A DNA stretch of 45,157 nt from an uncultured Akkermansia sp. (GCA_947589295.1 CANQBZ010000018.1:1-45157), one strand, 5' to 3'; positions 8,079 to 18,831 are shown, counted from the stretch's first letter. Numbers and translations: made by a program. Notes: generated from the letters alone by a model not told the origin.

Positions 8079-8786
8079 TCACGCTTGCGAACGCTCGGAG
8101 ACGGGCTCTGCCTCCTCAGGCAGCGTCACCACAACCTCTTCGCCGAACGCGACGCCCTCTGCGCTTTGTTCATCGGAGTCCCGCGTTAACTCGGTCTGCT
8201 CCGCCACGCGGTCATCTTCCGTTCGTTCCGTTCTTTCGCTAGCGGCGCTCACGCGTAGCTCTCGCCCCATAAAGGGCTGCCCGTGGAGTTCCTTCGCCGC
8301 GCGCTGAGCATCCGCAAGTTCCTCCATCTCCACAAAGGCGTAGCCCTTGCTGCGATACGTGTGCGAGTTATATATGATTTCGACGCTGCGCACACGTCCG
8401 AACCCCTTGAAGAGGTCTTCCAGCTCCGGCTCCGTAGTTTCGAAAGAGAGATTACCCACGTACAAACGCCCATTTTCGGTTGGTGGGGTGGACACAGGGC
8501 GGCGGCGTGGTTTCCTGTCAGTGGCGGCAGCAGGGTTACCGCTATGCTGGCCGCGCGGCTGTGCAACGCGCACACGCTGCACGGGCTGGTTACCTGCACC
8601 TTTGGTTGACTTATCCTTTTTACTCTGATTTTTACCGAGTCCAAAAAAAGAAAGCACGCGCTTGAAAAGCGAAGGCTTGGGGGCTTCGGGACGCGGCATG
8701 CGATGGCGATAATTGCGATTGGACTGATAACGACGGCGACTGCGGGCTCCTTGTCCCTGTCGGCCTTGCGTATAATGTTCTGACAT
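8079..8786 (-). CDS. RRM-domain RNA-binding protein
   Basis: The 235-residue protein has a basic, Arg-rich N-terminal tail (residues 1-100, with RSRRRYQSNRNYRHR), a single RNA-recognition motif at about 106-182, and an acidic Glu-rich C-terminus. The RRM signatures are both present: RNP2 as LYVGNL (108-113) and RNP1 as SKGYAFVEM (146-154). Bacterial single-RRM proteins of this kind bind RNA and may act as chaperones or in post-transcriptional control. The basic and acidic flanks are unusually long for that group and may modulate RNA binding. A TATAAA ends 6 nt before the ATG, so the mRNA is predicted to be leaderless. It probably leads the operon with yggS and the small membrane protein. Confidence 0.9.
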   Translation of the reverse strand: MSEHYTQGRQGQGARSRRRYQSNRNYRHRMPRPEAPKPSLFKRVLSFFGLGKNQSKKDKSTKGAGNQPVQRVRVAQPRGQHSGNPAAATDRKPRRRPVSTPPTENGRLYVGNLSFETTEPELEDLFKGFGRVRSVEIIYNSHTYRSKGYAFVEMEELADAQRAAKELHGQPFMGRELRVSAASERTERTEDDRVAEQTELTRDSDEQSAEGVAFGEEVVVTLPEEAEPVSERSQA

Positions 8787-8792
8787 GGTCGG

Positions 8793-8821
8793 TTTATATG
8801 TGTTCTCACAGCTATCGAATC
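8793..8821 (-). promoter_or_regulatory. Probable leaderless promoter of the RRM gene
   Basis: On the minus strand TATAAA (8798-8793) is followed by 6 nt and the ATG at 8786. The -35 position at 17-nt spacing reads GATTCG, a poor match, so this is the weakest member of the set. Confidence 0.4.
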
Positions 8822-9033
8822 CGCATCGTAACCCGGGACTGCGCTATGCTGTGTATGGTATTGCTCTCGGAACGCTACCCAGTCTGTACTCAGCTCCACT
8901 GCTCCGCATAACGGGTAGCCATACTCCGCGCAACAATGATACACCTCTCACTCCATCTGGCAAGCCTTATTTGAGTCAGCTCCGCCTTTGATGTTCTCTG
9001 AAACGTTATGAGGCAAGTGGTTATGCGACAATA

Positions 9034-10638
9034 TTACGATTCTGCCGAGTCGGTTCTTGCCACATGCGGTTCGGAAGAAACACGCCGGAGCGTGTGTATA
9101 ACGCGGCGCCGTAGCGCATCATTGCTCTCTTCCACAACTTTGCGATCCAAGTAAATTGTGTAAGGAGCACGATCAATGGAGAGGCTTACAGTTCCATCCG
9201 GAGTTGGCGTATCCAGTAAATCTGCGAAGTGCTTAAAAGACCTCACTTCAACACCATTCACATGGGTGACACGGCAGAACCCCAAGGTGTCATAGCCAAG
9301 GGTTGCCGGAGTCGGAATCACAAACGTGAGGGCAATGGGCTCTTGTATGCCTCGCTTTGCCAGCTCTCTTTCTCCCTCCCTGACGCGCACAAAAGAGATG
9401 GGGAGCGAGCCAGCGCGTTGCTCCAGCATATCGAGATAGTCAGCCGTGAGAGGTTGAAAAAGCAGGCCTCCCCACATGATGTAACGCGGAGCTGTGCCCG
9501 GTTTTTCGCGGCGAAGCGGGGACTTCTCTATGGCATCACGATTCAGCGCTACTGTTGCCTGATACGCTTCGCCATGGCGCATCATGCCCAGCGTGATGCC
9601 TTCTCCGCAGGGCTTGAGGCAGCGGATCATGTCCGACACATTAATGACGCCATAGATGGGGTGTTTGCAGTTACCCACAGCATCGAGCGGCTCCCCCTCC
9701 ACAGATACTAGAACATCCCCGGCTTTCACTCCAGCCGCTGCAAGAGCGCCCATAGGCTCCACCTTGCTCACATAGAGCCCTCCCTGCTTGGGGTCCAATT
9801 TCAAGTATTTGCGAAATACCGGGTCATTGAGCGCAAGGAATTGTCCGCCCAACACGGGAACCCCGGAGGTACCGGCTTCCTGCAGCAGGAAGCGTCGTAT
9901 AAGCTCTGCATTCACCACATTGAGGGATTGCTCACTCGCTTTGTAGCTCATCACCACTCCCACAATGCGCCCATCCTTGATAATGGGCAAGCCCCGATTC
10001 AGCGACTGCGGCAAAGGGGAAAGCGCACGCATGGTAACGAGCGGCACCTGCATCTCCTGTGTGTTGGCGCTCTCAGCCTTGACAGGAGCACACACCGGTG
10101 TCACATTGTTGATAAGGCTGTGCAGCTGCGCCACCTCCCCCAAATGCAGCGGTGCGCCCACCTCATGTGCACGCATGGCATCGAACAAGGTTGCGTCTTT
10201 CTCGTGCTGTACTGTCAGCAATGCCAGCCCTAGATCTGCATCTACCTTTAGCACGCGTGCCGGCACTGCCTGTGTTTTGTCCGGCAAACTCAGCTGCACG
10301 TATGTGGCGGTTGGCAATTTGCCTGCTGTAGTCAGTACACGCCCATTGCCCAAATACACCCCCATCGACGTACTCGCCTGGTCTTCTCCCATCTCCCACG
10401 GGCGTAGTGGGTTATATGCCCTGCTTACCGCATCTACCCTAAGGAGCCCTGCTGGCTCTCGAGGAGCGGGAGGGGAGGGCGTTGAGGTTGGCTGTTGCTG
10501 TTGGAGAACGGGCTGATCAGCTGTTTTTTCGGCCTTGCGAGGGTGATCATTCGCCGTGCGTGGTGTGGGCTTGCACGCTCCAACTAATGCCACCGCTACT
10601 GTCGCTGCTATGCATAAAATTTTTCCTTTCGTATTCAT
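9034..10638 (-). CDS. DegP/HtrA-like lipoprotein with degenerate catalytic triad (pseudoprotease)
   Basis: The 534-residue protein has a lipoprotein signal peptide ending VGA-C22, a Pro/Gln-rich linker (about 45-62), a trypsin-like fold (about 65-260) and at least one PDZ domain (about 265-350), with a second PDZ-like C-terminal part. It aligns in layout with its neighbour, but the catalytic positions are changed. The TNAHVV histidine site reads TTAGKLP (103-109), and the GNSGGP serine site reads SLNRGLPI (212-219). Only the Asp in DADLGLALL is kept. A non-proteolytic scaffold or regulator of the adjacent protease is inferred. The start is ATG 10638 with GGGAG just upstream; a TTG at 10647 is also in frame. 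It follows the active protease by 20 nt. Confidence 0.85.
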   Translation of the reverse strand: MNTKGKILCIAATVAVALVGACKPTPRTANDHPRKAEKTADQPVLQQQQPTSTPSPPAPREPAGLLRVDAVSRAYNPLRPWEMGEDQASTSMGVYLGNGRVLTTAGKLPTATYVQLSLPDKTQAVPARVLKVDADLGLALLTVQHEKDATLFDAMRAHEVGAPLHLGEVAQLHSLINNVTPVCAPVKAESANTQEMQVPLVTMRALSPLPQSLNRGLPIIKDGRIVGVVMSYKASEQSLNVVNAELIRRFLLQEAGTSGVPVLGGQFLALNDPVFRKYLKLDPKQGGLYVSKVEPMGALAAAGVKAGDVLVSVEGEPLDAVGNCKHPIYGVINVSDMIRCLKPCGEGITLGMMRHGEAYQATVALNRDAIEKSPLRREKPGTAPRYIMWGGLLFQPLTADYLDMLEQRAGSLPISFVRVREGERELAKRGIQEPIALTFVIPTPATLGYDTLGFCRVTHVNGVEVRSFKHFADLLDTPTPDGTVSLSIDRAPYTIYLDRKVVEESNDALRRRVIHTLRRVSSEPHVARTDSAES

Positions 10639-10658
10639 TGCTCCCAATGGTTTCTGCG

Positions 10659-12356
10659 TTAATCCAAATAGGCATTCTGAGGCACATTGTACAGGACGCG
10701 TATGCGCTCATGCGCTGCGGGCAGTGCTGCATTTTCCACGACAAAAGGTCGCTCAGCATTTTTGAACTCAATAACACTGTAATCATTTTCACTCTTCCCA
10801 TTTTCAGGGTAAAGCAAGCTGTACAAATGTCGCAACCCCTTTACCTCCACTCCATTCACTTTGGTGACTATCCCACTACCGTATGATTCAAACTTGGCGT
10901 TCACCTCATCTTTGAGCACGTGTGTCATCACTACGACATCCTGCTTCTTTTGCGCACCGCCCCGACGGATAAAATCATCCATCTCGACGATAAAGTCATT
11001 TGGCTCCAACTCATGGGCGCTGATTACATCATTTTGGAGCGGCTGGAAGACCAGCCCAGCGAATTGCACGTAGCGCGGCATGCGGTCGAACTCTCTCCCC
11101 ATGATATCGTTGGCCGGAATGGGTTCCGGGCTTATCTGCACTTGCATTTCCTTGCCGCCGCGCAGAATGCGGAAATTGAGCTTATCTCCGCGAAATGCTC
11201 GCTCAGCTATTTCTTCCAGCTTCACCCGTTGACCATCCAATTCAATCATTGCTGAACTATCTACGGGGTGTCCATTCACTTCAAGCACAACATCCCCCAC
11301 CTGCAACTTTCCATCGCAACTGCCTCCTCGCACAATATCCCCCACCAGGGCTCCCATGGCATCATCTGCCAGCTTGTAGTGCTTGCGCATTGCCGGATTC
11401 TCCATCGTAAAAAAGTCTGCCCCAATTTCCACGTAACGGTCGTAATGTCCATCCTCGACATCCTTTAAGAATCGCTGTATCACGGGCAGAGGTATCATAT
11501 AACCAGTTGAATTCGCTTGTCTTAGTCCTTGAAATGCCACTCCCACAACTTTGTCGTCCATCAACACCGGCCCCCCGCTGTTGCCGGGATTGACCGCCGC
11601 ATCTATCTGCATAATCAAGTGTGATTCATTTTGAGGGTGCGCGTAAGGTATTGTATCGATACGAGAGATGATCCCGCGCGTCACTGACAACCTGTCCCCG
11701 CCTATGGGATAGCCTATTGCACGCACTTCATCCTCCAACTGCGGCATCCTTTGGCTAAACTCCAAATACGGTACATTTTTGAACGCATCCACATCCGCGA
11801 CTTCCACCAGAGCCAAATCAGCATCATGTGCCACGTGCTTTACTCGAGCCGGTATCTTGCGTGCATCCGCATACGGCGACACGTGGATACGCTGCGCATT
11901 TGCCACCACATGGGCATTTGTCATAAACAACCCGGGCGCTACCATAAAACCCGTCCCATTTCCACGCCCAAATTGACCACTATTCCACGGCGTACCGTAG
12001 TCCGGCACTCGGTTTGCTACTTCTATCTTCACGATACCGCGGTAGGCTTCGGTCACATCCTTCTCGCCCTCTTGGAGCTCTCCTCGCTTCTCGTCTTTTT
12101 TGTCGTCCGCGGTACCTCCCACTTGCTCTTTAAGTTGCTCAACACATCGCTCTCCCGCTCCGTCGCCTGCAATGGGCTTTTCGGTGGTCGCCGACGGGGC
12201 TGTCGCCACCGGTTTTGGAGTGCTTGAGGCGGCCTCCGCCTGCTCAGTCGTCTGTGGCCCGGGAGCTGGCGGTAGCGGATACGGGTTCGCCTCTTCGCTC
12301 CCTGCCGCCATTCCCGCAAGCATCATCATAACTATGATCCTCTCACGCTGCTTCAT
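10659..12356 (-). CDS. DegP/HtrA-like S1C serine protease with PDZ domains
   Basis: This is an envelope serine endopeptidase of the HtrA type, which degrades or chaperones misfolded extracytoplasmic proteins. From ATG 12356 it has 565 residues: a short signal peptide (about 1-19), a Pro/Ala/Glu-rich linker to about 100, the protease domain (about 105-290), a PDZ domain (about 320-420) and a second C-terminal PDZ-like domain, as in plant Deg9-type proteins. The triad is complete: H149 in TNAHVV, D180 in DADLALVEV and S260 in NPGNSGGPVL. An upstream in-frame start at 12425 would put 23 residues before the signal peptide and is unlikely. The promoter -10 lies 9 nt from the chosen ATG. It is cotranscribed with the degenerate paralogue downstream. 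Confidence 0.92.
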   Translation of the reverse strand: MKQRERIIVMMMLAGMAAGSEEANPYPLPPAPGPQTTEQAEAASSTPKPVATAPSATTEKPIAGDGAGERCVEQLKEQVGGTADDKKDEKRGELQEGEKDVTEAYRGIVKIEVANRVPDYGTPWNSGQFGRGNGTGFMVAPGLFMTNAHVVANAQRIHVSPYADARKIPARVKHVAHDADLALVEVADVDAFKNVPYLEFSQRMPQLEDEVRAIGYPIGGDRLSVTRGIISRIDTIPYAHPQNESHLIMQIDAAVNPGNSGGPVLMDDKVVGVAFQGLRQANSTGYMIPLPVIQRFLKDVEDGHYDRYVEIGADFFTMENPAMRKHYKLADDAMGALVGDIVRGGSCDGKLQVGDVVLEVNGHPVDSSAMIELDGQRVKLEEIAERAFRGDKLNFRILRGGKEMQVQISPEPIPANDIMGREFDRMPRYVQFAGLVFQPLQNDVISAHELEPNDFIVEMDDFIRRGGAQKKQDVVVMTHVLKDEVNAKFESYGSGIVTKVNGVEVKGLRHLYSLLYPENGKSENDYSVIEFKNAERPFVVENAALPAAHERIRVLYNVPQNAYLD

Positions 12357-12365
12357 CACGTTTCC

Positions 12366-12394
12366 ATTCTCATCCCGCTTCTGCCACAAGTCAA
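12366..12394 (-). promoter_or_regulatory. Near-leaderless promoter of the HtrA-like pair
   Basis: On the minus strand TTGACT (12394-12389), a 17-nt spacer, then GAGAAT (12371-12366) are followed by 9 nt to the ATG at 12356. Confidence 0.5.
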
Positions 12395-12420
12395 GGCTAA
12401 ATCCGGACTTAAAAGCAAAA

Positions 12421-12434
12421 CCCATCCGGATGGG
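12421..12434. promoter_or_regulatory. Perfect 14-bp palindrome CCCATCCGGATGGG
   Basis: The site lies 27 bp upstream of the -35 box of the HtrA promoter (minus strand). It could be an operator, but one palindrome of this size can occur by chance in 45 kb. Confidence 0.3.
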
Positions 12435-12710
12435 CGAGTCGAATTTTTACTCACCGATGGAATCGTATTGATTTGTACGGCATGTCCTAAGAGCACGACC
12501 TGCGAAAGGAGAATCCGAGGGACTTCTTTCGTACAGCCTCTTCCATCAATTAGCAACAAATTCGGTATTCCTCCGAATTATCGGCGATCCTGTCCATGCT
12601 TTCAGCAAGTCTTCTATTCTGTGAAGTACCGGGGATTCGCGGCCAACCAAGTCGGTCCATATCCTTCTATCAAGTATTTGGAAAACGGTATATGTAGTGT
12701 CAATTTTTTC
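12435..12710. other. Intergenic region between divergent HtrA and nrdR genes
   Basis: No gene or RNA is recognised here. It is AT-richer than its surroundings. No clear NrdR box pair was found. Confidence 0.4.
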
Positions 12711-12738
12711 TTGACGCCACCATCTATTGTGGTAGGAT
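12711..12738 (+). promoter_or_regulatory. Leaderless promoter of nrdR
   Basis: TTGACG (12711-12716), a 16-nt spacer and TAGGAT (12733-12738) lie 6 nt before the ATG at 12745. The same bases contain AGGATGG, which could also be read as a Shine-Dalgarno sequence if transcription begins further upstream. Confidence 0.5.
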
Positions 12739-12744
12739 GGGGTC

Positions 12745-13236
12745 ATGAGGTGCATCCAGTGCGGTTACACGGAAGATAAAGTTATTGACTCTCGCATGTC
12801 GCGCGAGGGTTCGTGCATCCGCCGTCGCCGTGAATGTTTGCGCTGCGGCTACCGTTACACCACCTACGAGCAACTTGAGCGTACTGAGCTGCGTGTAGTC
12901 AAACGCTCCAATGTGCACGAGGCCCTCAACCGCGAAAAAATACTACGCGGCATGATTGAAGCGTGTGAGAAGCGGCCTGTCAGCATGGAACAGCTTGACA
13001 ATGCTGCAGATGAGCTTGTGGCAGACCTGCATCGCGACCACGTGCGCGAGGTACCCACCGCTGTCATTGTCATGAAGGTGTCGGAAAAGCTTCAAAACAT
13101 AGATCCTGTGGCCTACATCCGCTACTCTTCAAAATACAAGCAATACCAAAACGCCGAGGAATTTATTGAAATCGTGCGCAGGCTGGAAAGCGTGCGCGCC
13201 AATGATCCCCTGCAACGCAAATTGAGACTTGGATGA
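12745..13236 (+). CDS. nrdR: Transcriptional repressor NrdR
   Basis: NrdR is the nucleotide-sensing repressor of ribonucleotide reductase genes. The 163-residue protein has the N-terminal zinc ribbon with C3/C6 and C31/C34 (MRCIQCG, ECLRCGYRYTTYE) and the DSR...R(R)RREC segment that contacts DNA. The ATP-cone domain follows at about residues 48-138 (VVKRSNVHEALNREKILRGM, then VAYIRYSSKYKQYQ). Length and motifs are typical and complete. The stop codon overlaps the start of the next gene as ATGA, so the two are translationally coupled. The ribonucleotide reductase genes themselves are not in this window. Confidence 0.97.
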   Translation: MRCIQCGYTEDKVIDSRMSREGSCIRRRRECLRCGYRYTTYEQLERTELRVVKRSNVHEALNREKILRGMIEACEKRPVSMEQLDNAADELVADLHRDHVREVPTAVIVMKVSEKLQNIDPVAYIRYSSKYKQYQNAEEFIEIVRRLESVRANDPLQRKLRLG

Positions 13237-13745
13237 ACGCAACAGTCACAAGACGCCCCTATCTGCAACACGGGGACTGTGTTACCGCCGACTATGACTG
13301 CGAGTGGCTGGAGTATGTGCTACATCAAGCGGCTGAGCAAGCCGGCATCTTCATCCCGTACGAGCGTGAGGTGGCGCAGGGACTCCTACGCTACATGGAT
13401 CGTTATTGCCCGCTGAGGACCGTGCCTCTGCGCTACTTTTTCGGACGGGTGCGCTGCGTGTTGCGCGAGATTGGTTTACCGCGCGTGGCAGAGGCGCTCC
13501 AGGAGCAATTTCCTCCCATAGCCATCCCACTGGATACGTTGGCGGGCAAGAACCCGCTCCCGCTTTTCTTTTATACCGAGTTAAAGCACAGAATGGATGA
13601 TTTGAAACGCCGTGGATTCACTGCCTATCGATTTTCCGGGGCGCATCGCTGCAGCTTGGTGTTGGGCAGACGGCGTCGCTCTTGTCCGACTCAGCGCCGG
13701 GCGCTGCACGAGCTTGAGTTATTCTTGGCCACCCAGACTGCTTAA
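13233..13745 (+). CDS. Unknown 170-aa protein coupled to nrdR
   Basis: I do not recognise this protein. It starts at the ATG of the ATGA overlap with nrdR, which supports both the start and a shared function or at least shared expression. It is Arg/Leu-rich and largely helical in appearance, with no signal peptide or membrane segment. The central part (YEREVAQGLLRYMDRYCPLRTVPLRYFFGRV in outline) contains regularly spaced basic residues. The end is very basic (a GRRRRSC stretch). Seven cysteines are scattered without a CxxC metal motif. Nucleic-acid contact is possible but not shown. Confidence 0.75.
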   Translation: MNATVTRRPYLQHGDCVTADYDCEWLEYVLHQAAEQAGIFIPYEREVAQGLLRYMDRYCPLRTVPLRYFFGRVRCVLREIGLPRVAEALQEQFPPIAIPLDTLAGKNPLPLFFYTELKHRMDDLKRRGFTAYRFSGAHRCSLVLGRRRRSCPTQRRALHELELFLATQTA

Positions 13746-13884
13746 ATGAGGGACAAGAGCGAACTGCCCGGCGCTGTTACAGCGTCCACAGCGGTATCAT
13801 ACCTCGGCTTTCTTCACAGTTTGTAGCTCGCTGAAGCAGCAAAATTATATACTCTGGGAAAATCGGATGCGCGGGTGAGCGAGA

Positions 13885-14865
13885 TCAATGATTGTCTTTC
13901 GCATCTGTGCATTGGGCTGCATGGGTCAGCTCTGCTTGCTCATCGCGAATGATGCGCATCACCTCCTCCCCGGGTTCCGTAGCGTGGGGCAGAGGATCGA
14001 GCGTTCTTACATCAAAGGGAGGAAAATCCTCTCCGGGCACAATGTCTCCCCCCGTTGCCAGCGAAAAATAGCCACGGTGCGGATTGAGCCGACAGTTGAT
14101 GTTGTTATTTGGGTTCGCATCCCGGGTGAAGCGGAACTGCGTTGCCTGATGCCATGCAGAGCCATCCCAACGAAACACTGGACCAAAAGTGGCGCGCCGT
14201 TCGTTGCTCTTGGATTCCACATTGCGCATGAAATCTTCCACAAAGCCACAGCTGTTCCCCAGCCCCTGCCGCACAGCCTGAATACGCCAACAGCTCAGCA
14301 GCTCCCATTTGGCAACTGTCGGATTGAAAATATAGCCGGCGATGCGACGGAAATCTTCCCCATCCTTGCGCTCTACCACGAGGGTGCGAATCACTTCTCC
14401 CTCACGCCAATCGAACCGGCGCATTGATTTACCGCCTGTGCCTTCTCCACCAAAGCGCTCCACGACTACACCTTCCCCGTGAGAGACGAGTTTGGCTCTT
14501 TCCTCCTCAGGCGCAGCGTGCGGGTTATCTCCCGTTTCTTTCGCATCCCACACAGAGAAAATTGCCACGCGTATGGGCTGCCCTTTCTCATCCTTTCTCC
14601 CCAGTTCCTGAACCCCTATATACCCATCAGTGAAATTGTTGCACGCGAAATAAGTACCGGGCGCAGATTTTTCCACCACCACTTCTTGGTAGGCTGCTGT
14701 GTGCCCTGGCAGATTTGGTAGATACACCAAATGCACCGAAGTACACTGCCTAGCCGCCATACTCTCTGGGGACCAATAATCCGAATTACGGTCGCCATGT
14801 ACCACGGGCAGTCCCGCGACCCACGCGCAAAGCGCACTCACGATGATTCGCACGTCTCTCCTCAT
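13885..14865 (-). CDS. Secreted DUF3472-domain protein
   Basis: The 326-residue protein begins with a signal peptide (residues 1-24, ending VVHG) and then a DUF3472-like region. The segments SVHLVYLP, YQEVVVEKSAPGTYFACNNFTDGYIGVQE (residues about 42-85) and VAIFSVWDAKETG are typical of this family, which is found in secreted, often carbohydrate-related proteins of Bacteroidota and Verrucomicrobiota. Its biochemical activity is not established. The start is ATG 14865, chosen because a -10-like TACCGT ends 7 nt before it; ATG 14868 is adjacent, and the frame stays open to 15006 without a credible signal peptide there. It is divergent from speA, with both promoters inside the 120-bp gap. Confidence 0.8.
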   Translation of the reverse strand: MRRDVRIIVSALCAWVAGLPVVHGDRNSDYWSPESMAARQCTSVHLVYLPNLPGHTAAYQEVVVEKSAPGTYFACNNFTDGYIGVQELGRKDEKGQPIRVAIFSVWDAKETGDNPHAAPEEERAKLVSHGEGVVVERFGGEGTGGKSMRRFDWREGEVIRTLVVERKDGEDFRRIAGYIFNPTVAKWELLSCWRIQAVRQGLGNSCGFVEDFMRNVESKSNERRATFGPVFRWDGSAWHQATQFRFTRDANPNNNINCRLNPHRGYFSLATGGDIVPGEDFPPFDVRTLDPLPHATEPGEEVMRIIRDEQAELTHAAQCTDAKDNH

Positions 14866-14872
14866 CATCTCT

Positions 14873-14901
14873 ACGGTACCAAATTCCATTCCCCAAAGCA
14901 A
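14873..14901 (-). promoter_or_regulatory. Probable leaderless promoter of the DUF3472 gene
   Basis: On the minus strand TTGCTT (14901-14896) and TACCGT (14878-14873) are spaced 17 nt, with 7 nt to ATG 14865. The -10 is a weak match, but the geometry equals that of the other promoters here. Confidence 0.4.
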
Positions 14902-14916
14902 GTAGAAAAAGCCCCT

Positions 14917-14955
14917 GATTTGTCTTGCATGTGGGCCTTGGACATGGTATATAAC
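14917..14955 (+). promoter_or_regulatory. Promoter region of speA with a motif shared with carB
   Basis: GATTTGTCTTGCAT (14917-14930) contains a TTGCAT -35-like box and is followed after 17 nt by TATATAAC (14948-14955). The same 14-mer precedes carB at 22911-22924 with equal spacing to CATATATC. The predicted leader is about 25 nt. Confidence 0.6.
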
Positions 14956-14985
14956 GCGCTCAACTTTACCCGCTCCATCCGCCCT

Positions 14986-16922
<1,937 letters not shown>

Positions 16923-16926
<4 letters not shown>

Positions 16927-17867
16927 TGATTCGCTTTTCCGTTCCCCAAGTAGAGGGAAATGAAACGCAAGGTCACCTTTCCAGACTCTGCAAGCGAGTC
17001 TGCTGAGATGCGTTGCATATTGTCGCGCGCTGTGTGCCACCATCTGCTCCCCATAAAGGAAGCAATGAGGTTGAGCGTGGGCACTCCAGCCTCCATGAAG
17101 GGGCGGTGATCATCCCAATACGAGCCAGGATATAGTGTCCAACGCTCCTCTGGCAATCCCAGCTCACGCACAACTGTGCGGTACAACTCATACATCTCTG
17201 GCAGTGTATCCATAATGGGTATCGCGATGGTCTTTCCAGCGCCGCCCACCATGTCCAGGTTAACCATGCAAGCGGGGAGTCCGTGCTCTCCGCGGCGAGC
17301 CACGTCATAACGAGATCCGTACAGTCCATCCTCCTCATTGATGTGTCCGCCTAGCGCCTCCTCACCATCAAAAAAAATCAGTTCCACTTGTTGCGCTTTT
17401 TCGGGTGTATGGGCCAGTACGCGCGCTAGTTCAAGCAGGACCGCCGCCCCGCTTGCCCCGTCATCGGCCCCCAATATGGCTTCTTGTCCTTGGCCTTTAG
17501 TATCAATATGACAGGATACAAGAACCGGCCGTGTTCCAGCCTCCACGCCGTAGATAGCACGTAGATTGGTCATTCTCCGCCCGGGGCGCGGGGAAAAGGT
17601 GTCCCGCTGTACATGCCAACCGACATTCTCAAGCTGCTTGATCACATAATCGACTTGCGCGGCATACGCCTGAGAGCCTGTGGGACGCGGCCCGAACGCG
17701 CATAAAGCCGCGCAATGGTTGTAGGCGTTACGACCGGAAAAATCTGCCGTATCTTCCGGGGCACAAACTGTTTGTTCAGCCTGTGCGGCAGGGGCCCTAC
17801 GTTCGCGTTCACATCCGTTCAGCGCAAGCGCCCCTGCAAATGCCGCCACCGTTACCCACCTCCGCAT
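16923..17867 (-). CDS. Glutaminyl-peptide cyclotransferase-like lipoprotein (peptidase family M28)
   Basis: The 314-residue protein has a lipoprotein signal (MRRWVTVAAFAGALALNGC, C19 lipidated) and an M28-type zinc fold. Putative metal and catalytic residues are H120 (SCHIDT), D135 (GADDGASG), E169/E170 (FFDGEEAL), D205 (NLDMVG) and H278 (WWHTARD). The stretches LIFFDGEEAL, GLYGSRY and DDHRPFMEAGVP resemble glutaminyl cyclases more than aminopeptidases, so it may form N-terminal pyroglutamate on exported proteins. Peptidase activity remains possible. The start ATG 17867 was chosen for the signal peptide; ATG 17891 is 12 nt after the parB stop. It is likely cotranscribed with parB. It ends inside the last bases of convergent speA. 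Confidence 0.87.
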
Positions 17868-17902
17868 GTTCTGAAAGCATCGGCTACACATGCCGGGGGC
17901 AT

Positions 17903-18793
17903 TTACGCACGCTCAGTGATACCAAATATCTCCAGCAAGCGAGTCAGCTCAGCCCTTCCGTTATAACTAATTTCAATGACACCGCTGCGATTGTTTTTCG
18001 GCAGTATGTTCACTTCCGTCCCCAAGCTCTTGGAGAGTTGATGACATATTTCTCTAGTGACGTTGTCCACTGGAGGGGATTGGACGTGCCGTGGCTCGTG
18101 TGGCACAGGAGGCTCCAGCACATCATGCACTAATTTCTCAGTTTGGCGCACAGTAAGCCCCCGCCGTACCACGTTCGTGGCTGCCTGAACTTGCTGCTGT
18201 TCATTTTTGAGCTGGAGGAGCACCTTGGCGTGTCCCACAGACACTTCTCCCTTGGTGAGCATTTCGCGCACGGGAGCCGCCAAGTCGAGCAAGCGAACCA
18301 TGTTAGCGATGACCGCACGAGACTTCCCAACGTGGCGTGCGATTTCTTCCTGCTTGAGTTTAAAGCGCGTCTGTAGCAGGTGGTACTGATGGGCTTCTTC
18401 CAGCGGGGTTAGGTCTTCCCGCTGCAGATTTTCAATCAATGTGATTTCGGCTACTTCCTGGTCCGTAGCTTTCATCACCACAACCTTCACTTCCTTGTGG
18501 CCAAGGCTTTTCACGGCGCGCAATCGCCGCTCGCCTGCTATCAGCTCAAACTTGCCTTCTACCCGCCTTACAACCAGCGGCTGCACAAGCCCACGCTCAC
18601 GGATGGATTTGGCAAGCTCCTGTATCTGTTCGTCCTTAAATGTATGTCTTGGCTGAAAGGGCGAAAGCTGTATCTCGCTCACATTGGCTACGATCACCCT
18701 CTTCTCATCATTCATCTGCTGAGTGAGCGAGGCTGATATTTGGTTCTGCTGAATGAGGGCACTTAGTCCCTTCCCTAAAACTTGTCGCGCCAT
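17903..18793 (-). CDS. parB: Chromosome-partitioning protein ParB
   Basis: ParB binds parS near the origin and loads as a CTP-dependent sliding clamp. The 296-residue protein starts with the usual RQVLGKGLSALI tail that contacts ParA. It has the ParB/Srx CTPase domain (about 33-125, with SPFQPRHTF at 44-52 and GERRLRA at 87-93), the helix-turn-helix (about 130-200, with QEEIARHVGKSRAVIANMVRLL) and a C-terminal dimerisation domain. The usual partner parA is not adjacent: hisC lies upstream and the M28 gene downstream. Its own promoter ends 9 nt before the ATG. I found no canonical parS in the window. Confidence 0.96.
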   Translation of the reverse strand: MARQVLGKGLSALIQQNQISASLTQQMNDEKRVIVANVSEIQLSPFQPRHTFKDEQIQELAKSIRERGLVQPLVVRRVEGKFELIAGERRLRAVKSLGHKEVKVVVMKATDQEVAEITLIENLQREDLTPLEEAHQYHLLQTRFKLKQEEIARHVGKSRAVIANMVRLLDLAAPVREMLTKGEVSVGHAKVLLQLKNEQQQVQAATNVVRRGLTVRQTEKLVHDVLEPPVPHEPRHVQSPPVDNVTREICHQLSKSLGTEVNILPKNNRSGVIEISYNGRAELTRLLEIFGITERA

Positions 18794-18802
18794 ACGCGGC
18801 GC

Positions 18803-18831
18803 ATTCTACCTGATGCTGCCAAACAATGCAA
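18803..18831 (-). promoter_or_regulatory. Near-leaderless promoter of parB
   Basis: On the minus strand TTGCAT (18831-18826) and TAGAAT (18808-18803) are spaced 17 nt. A GC-rich 9-nt discriminator leads to ATG 18793. Confidence 0.6.
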
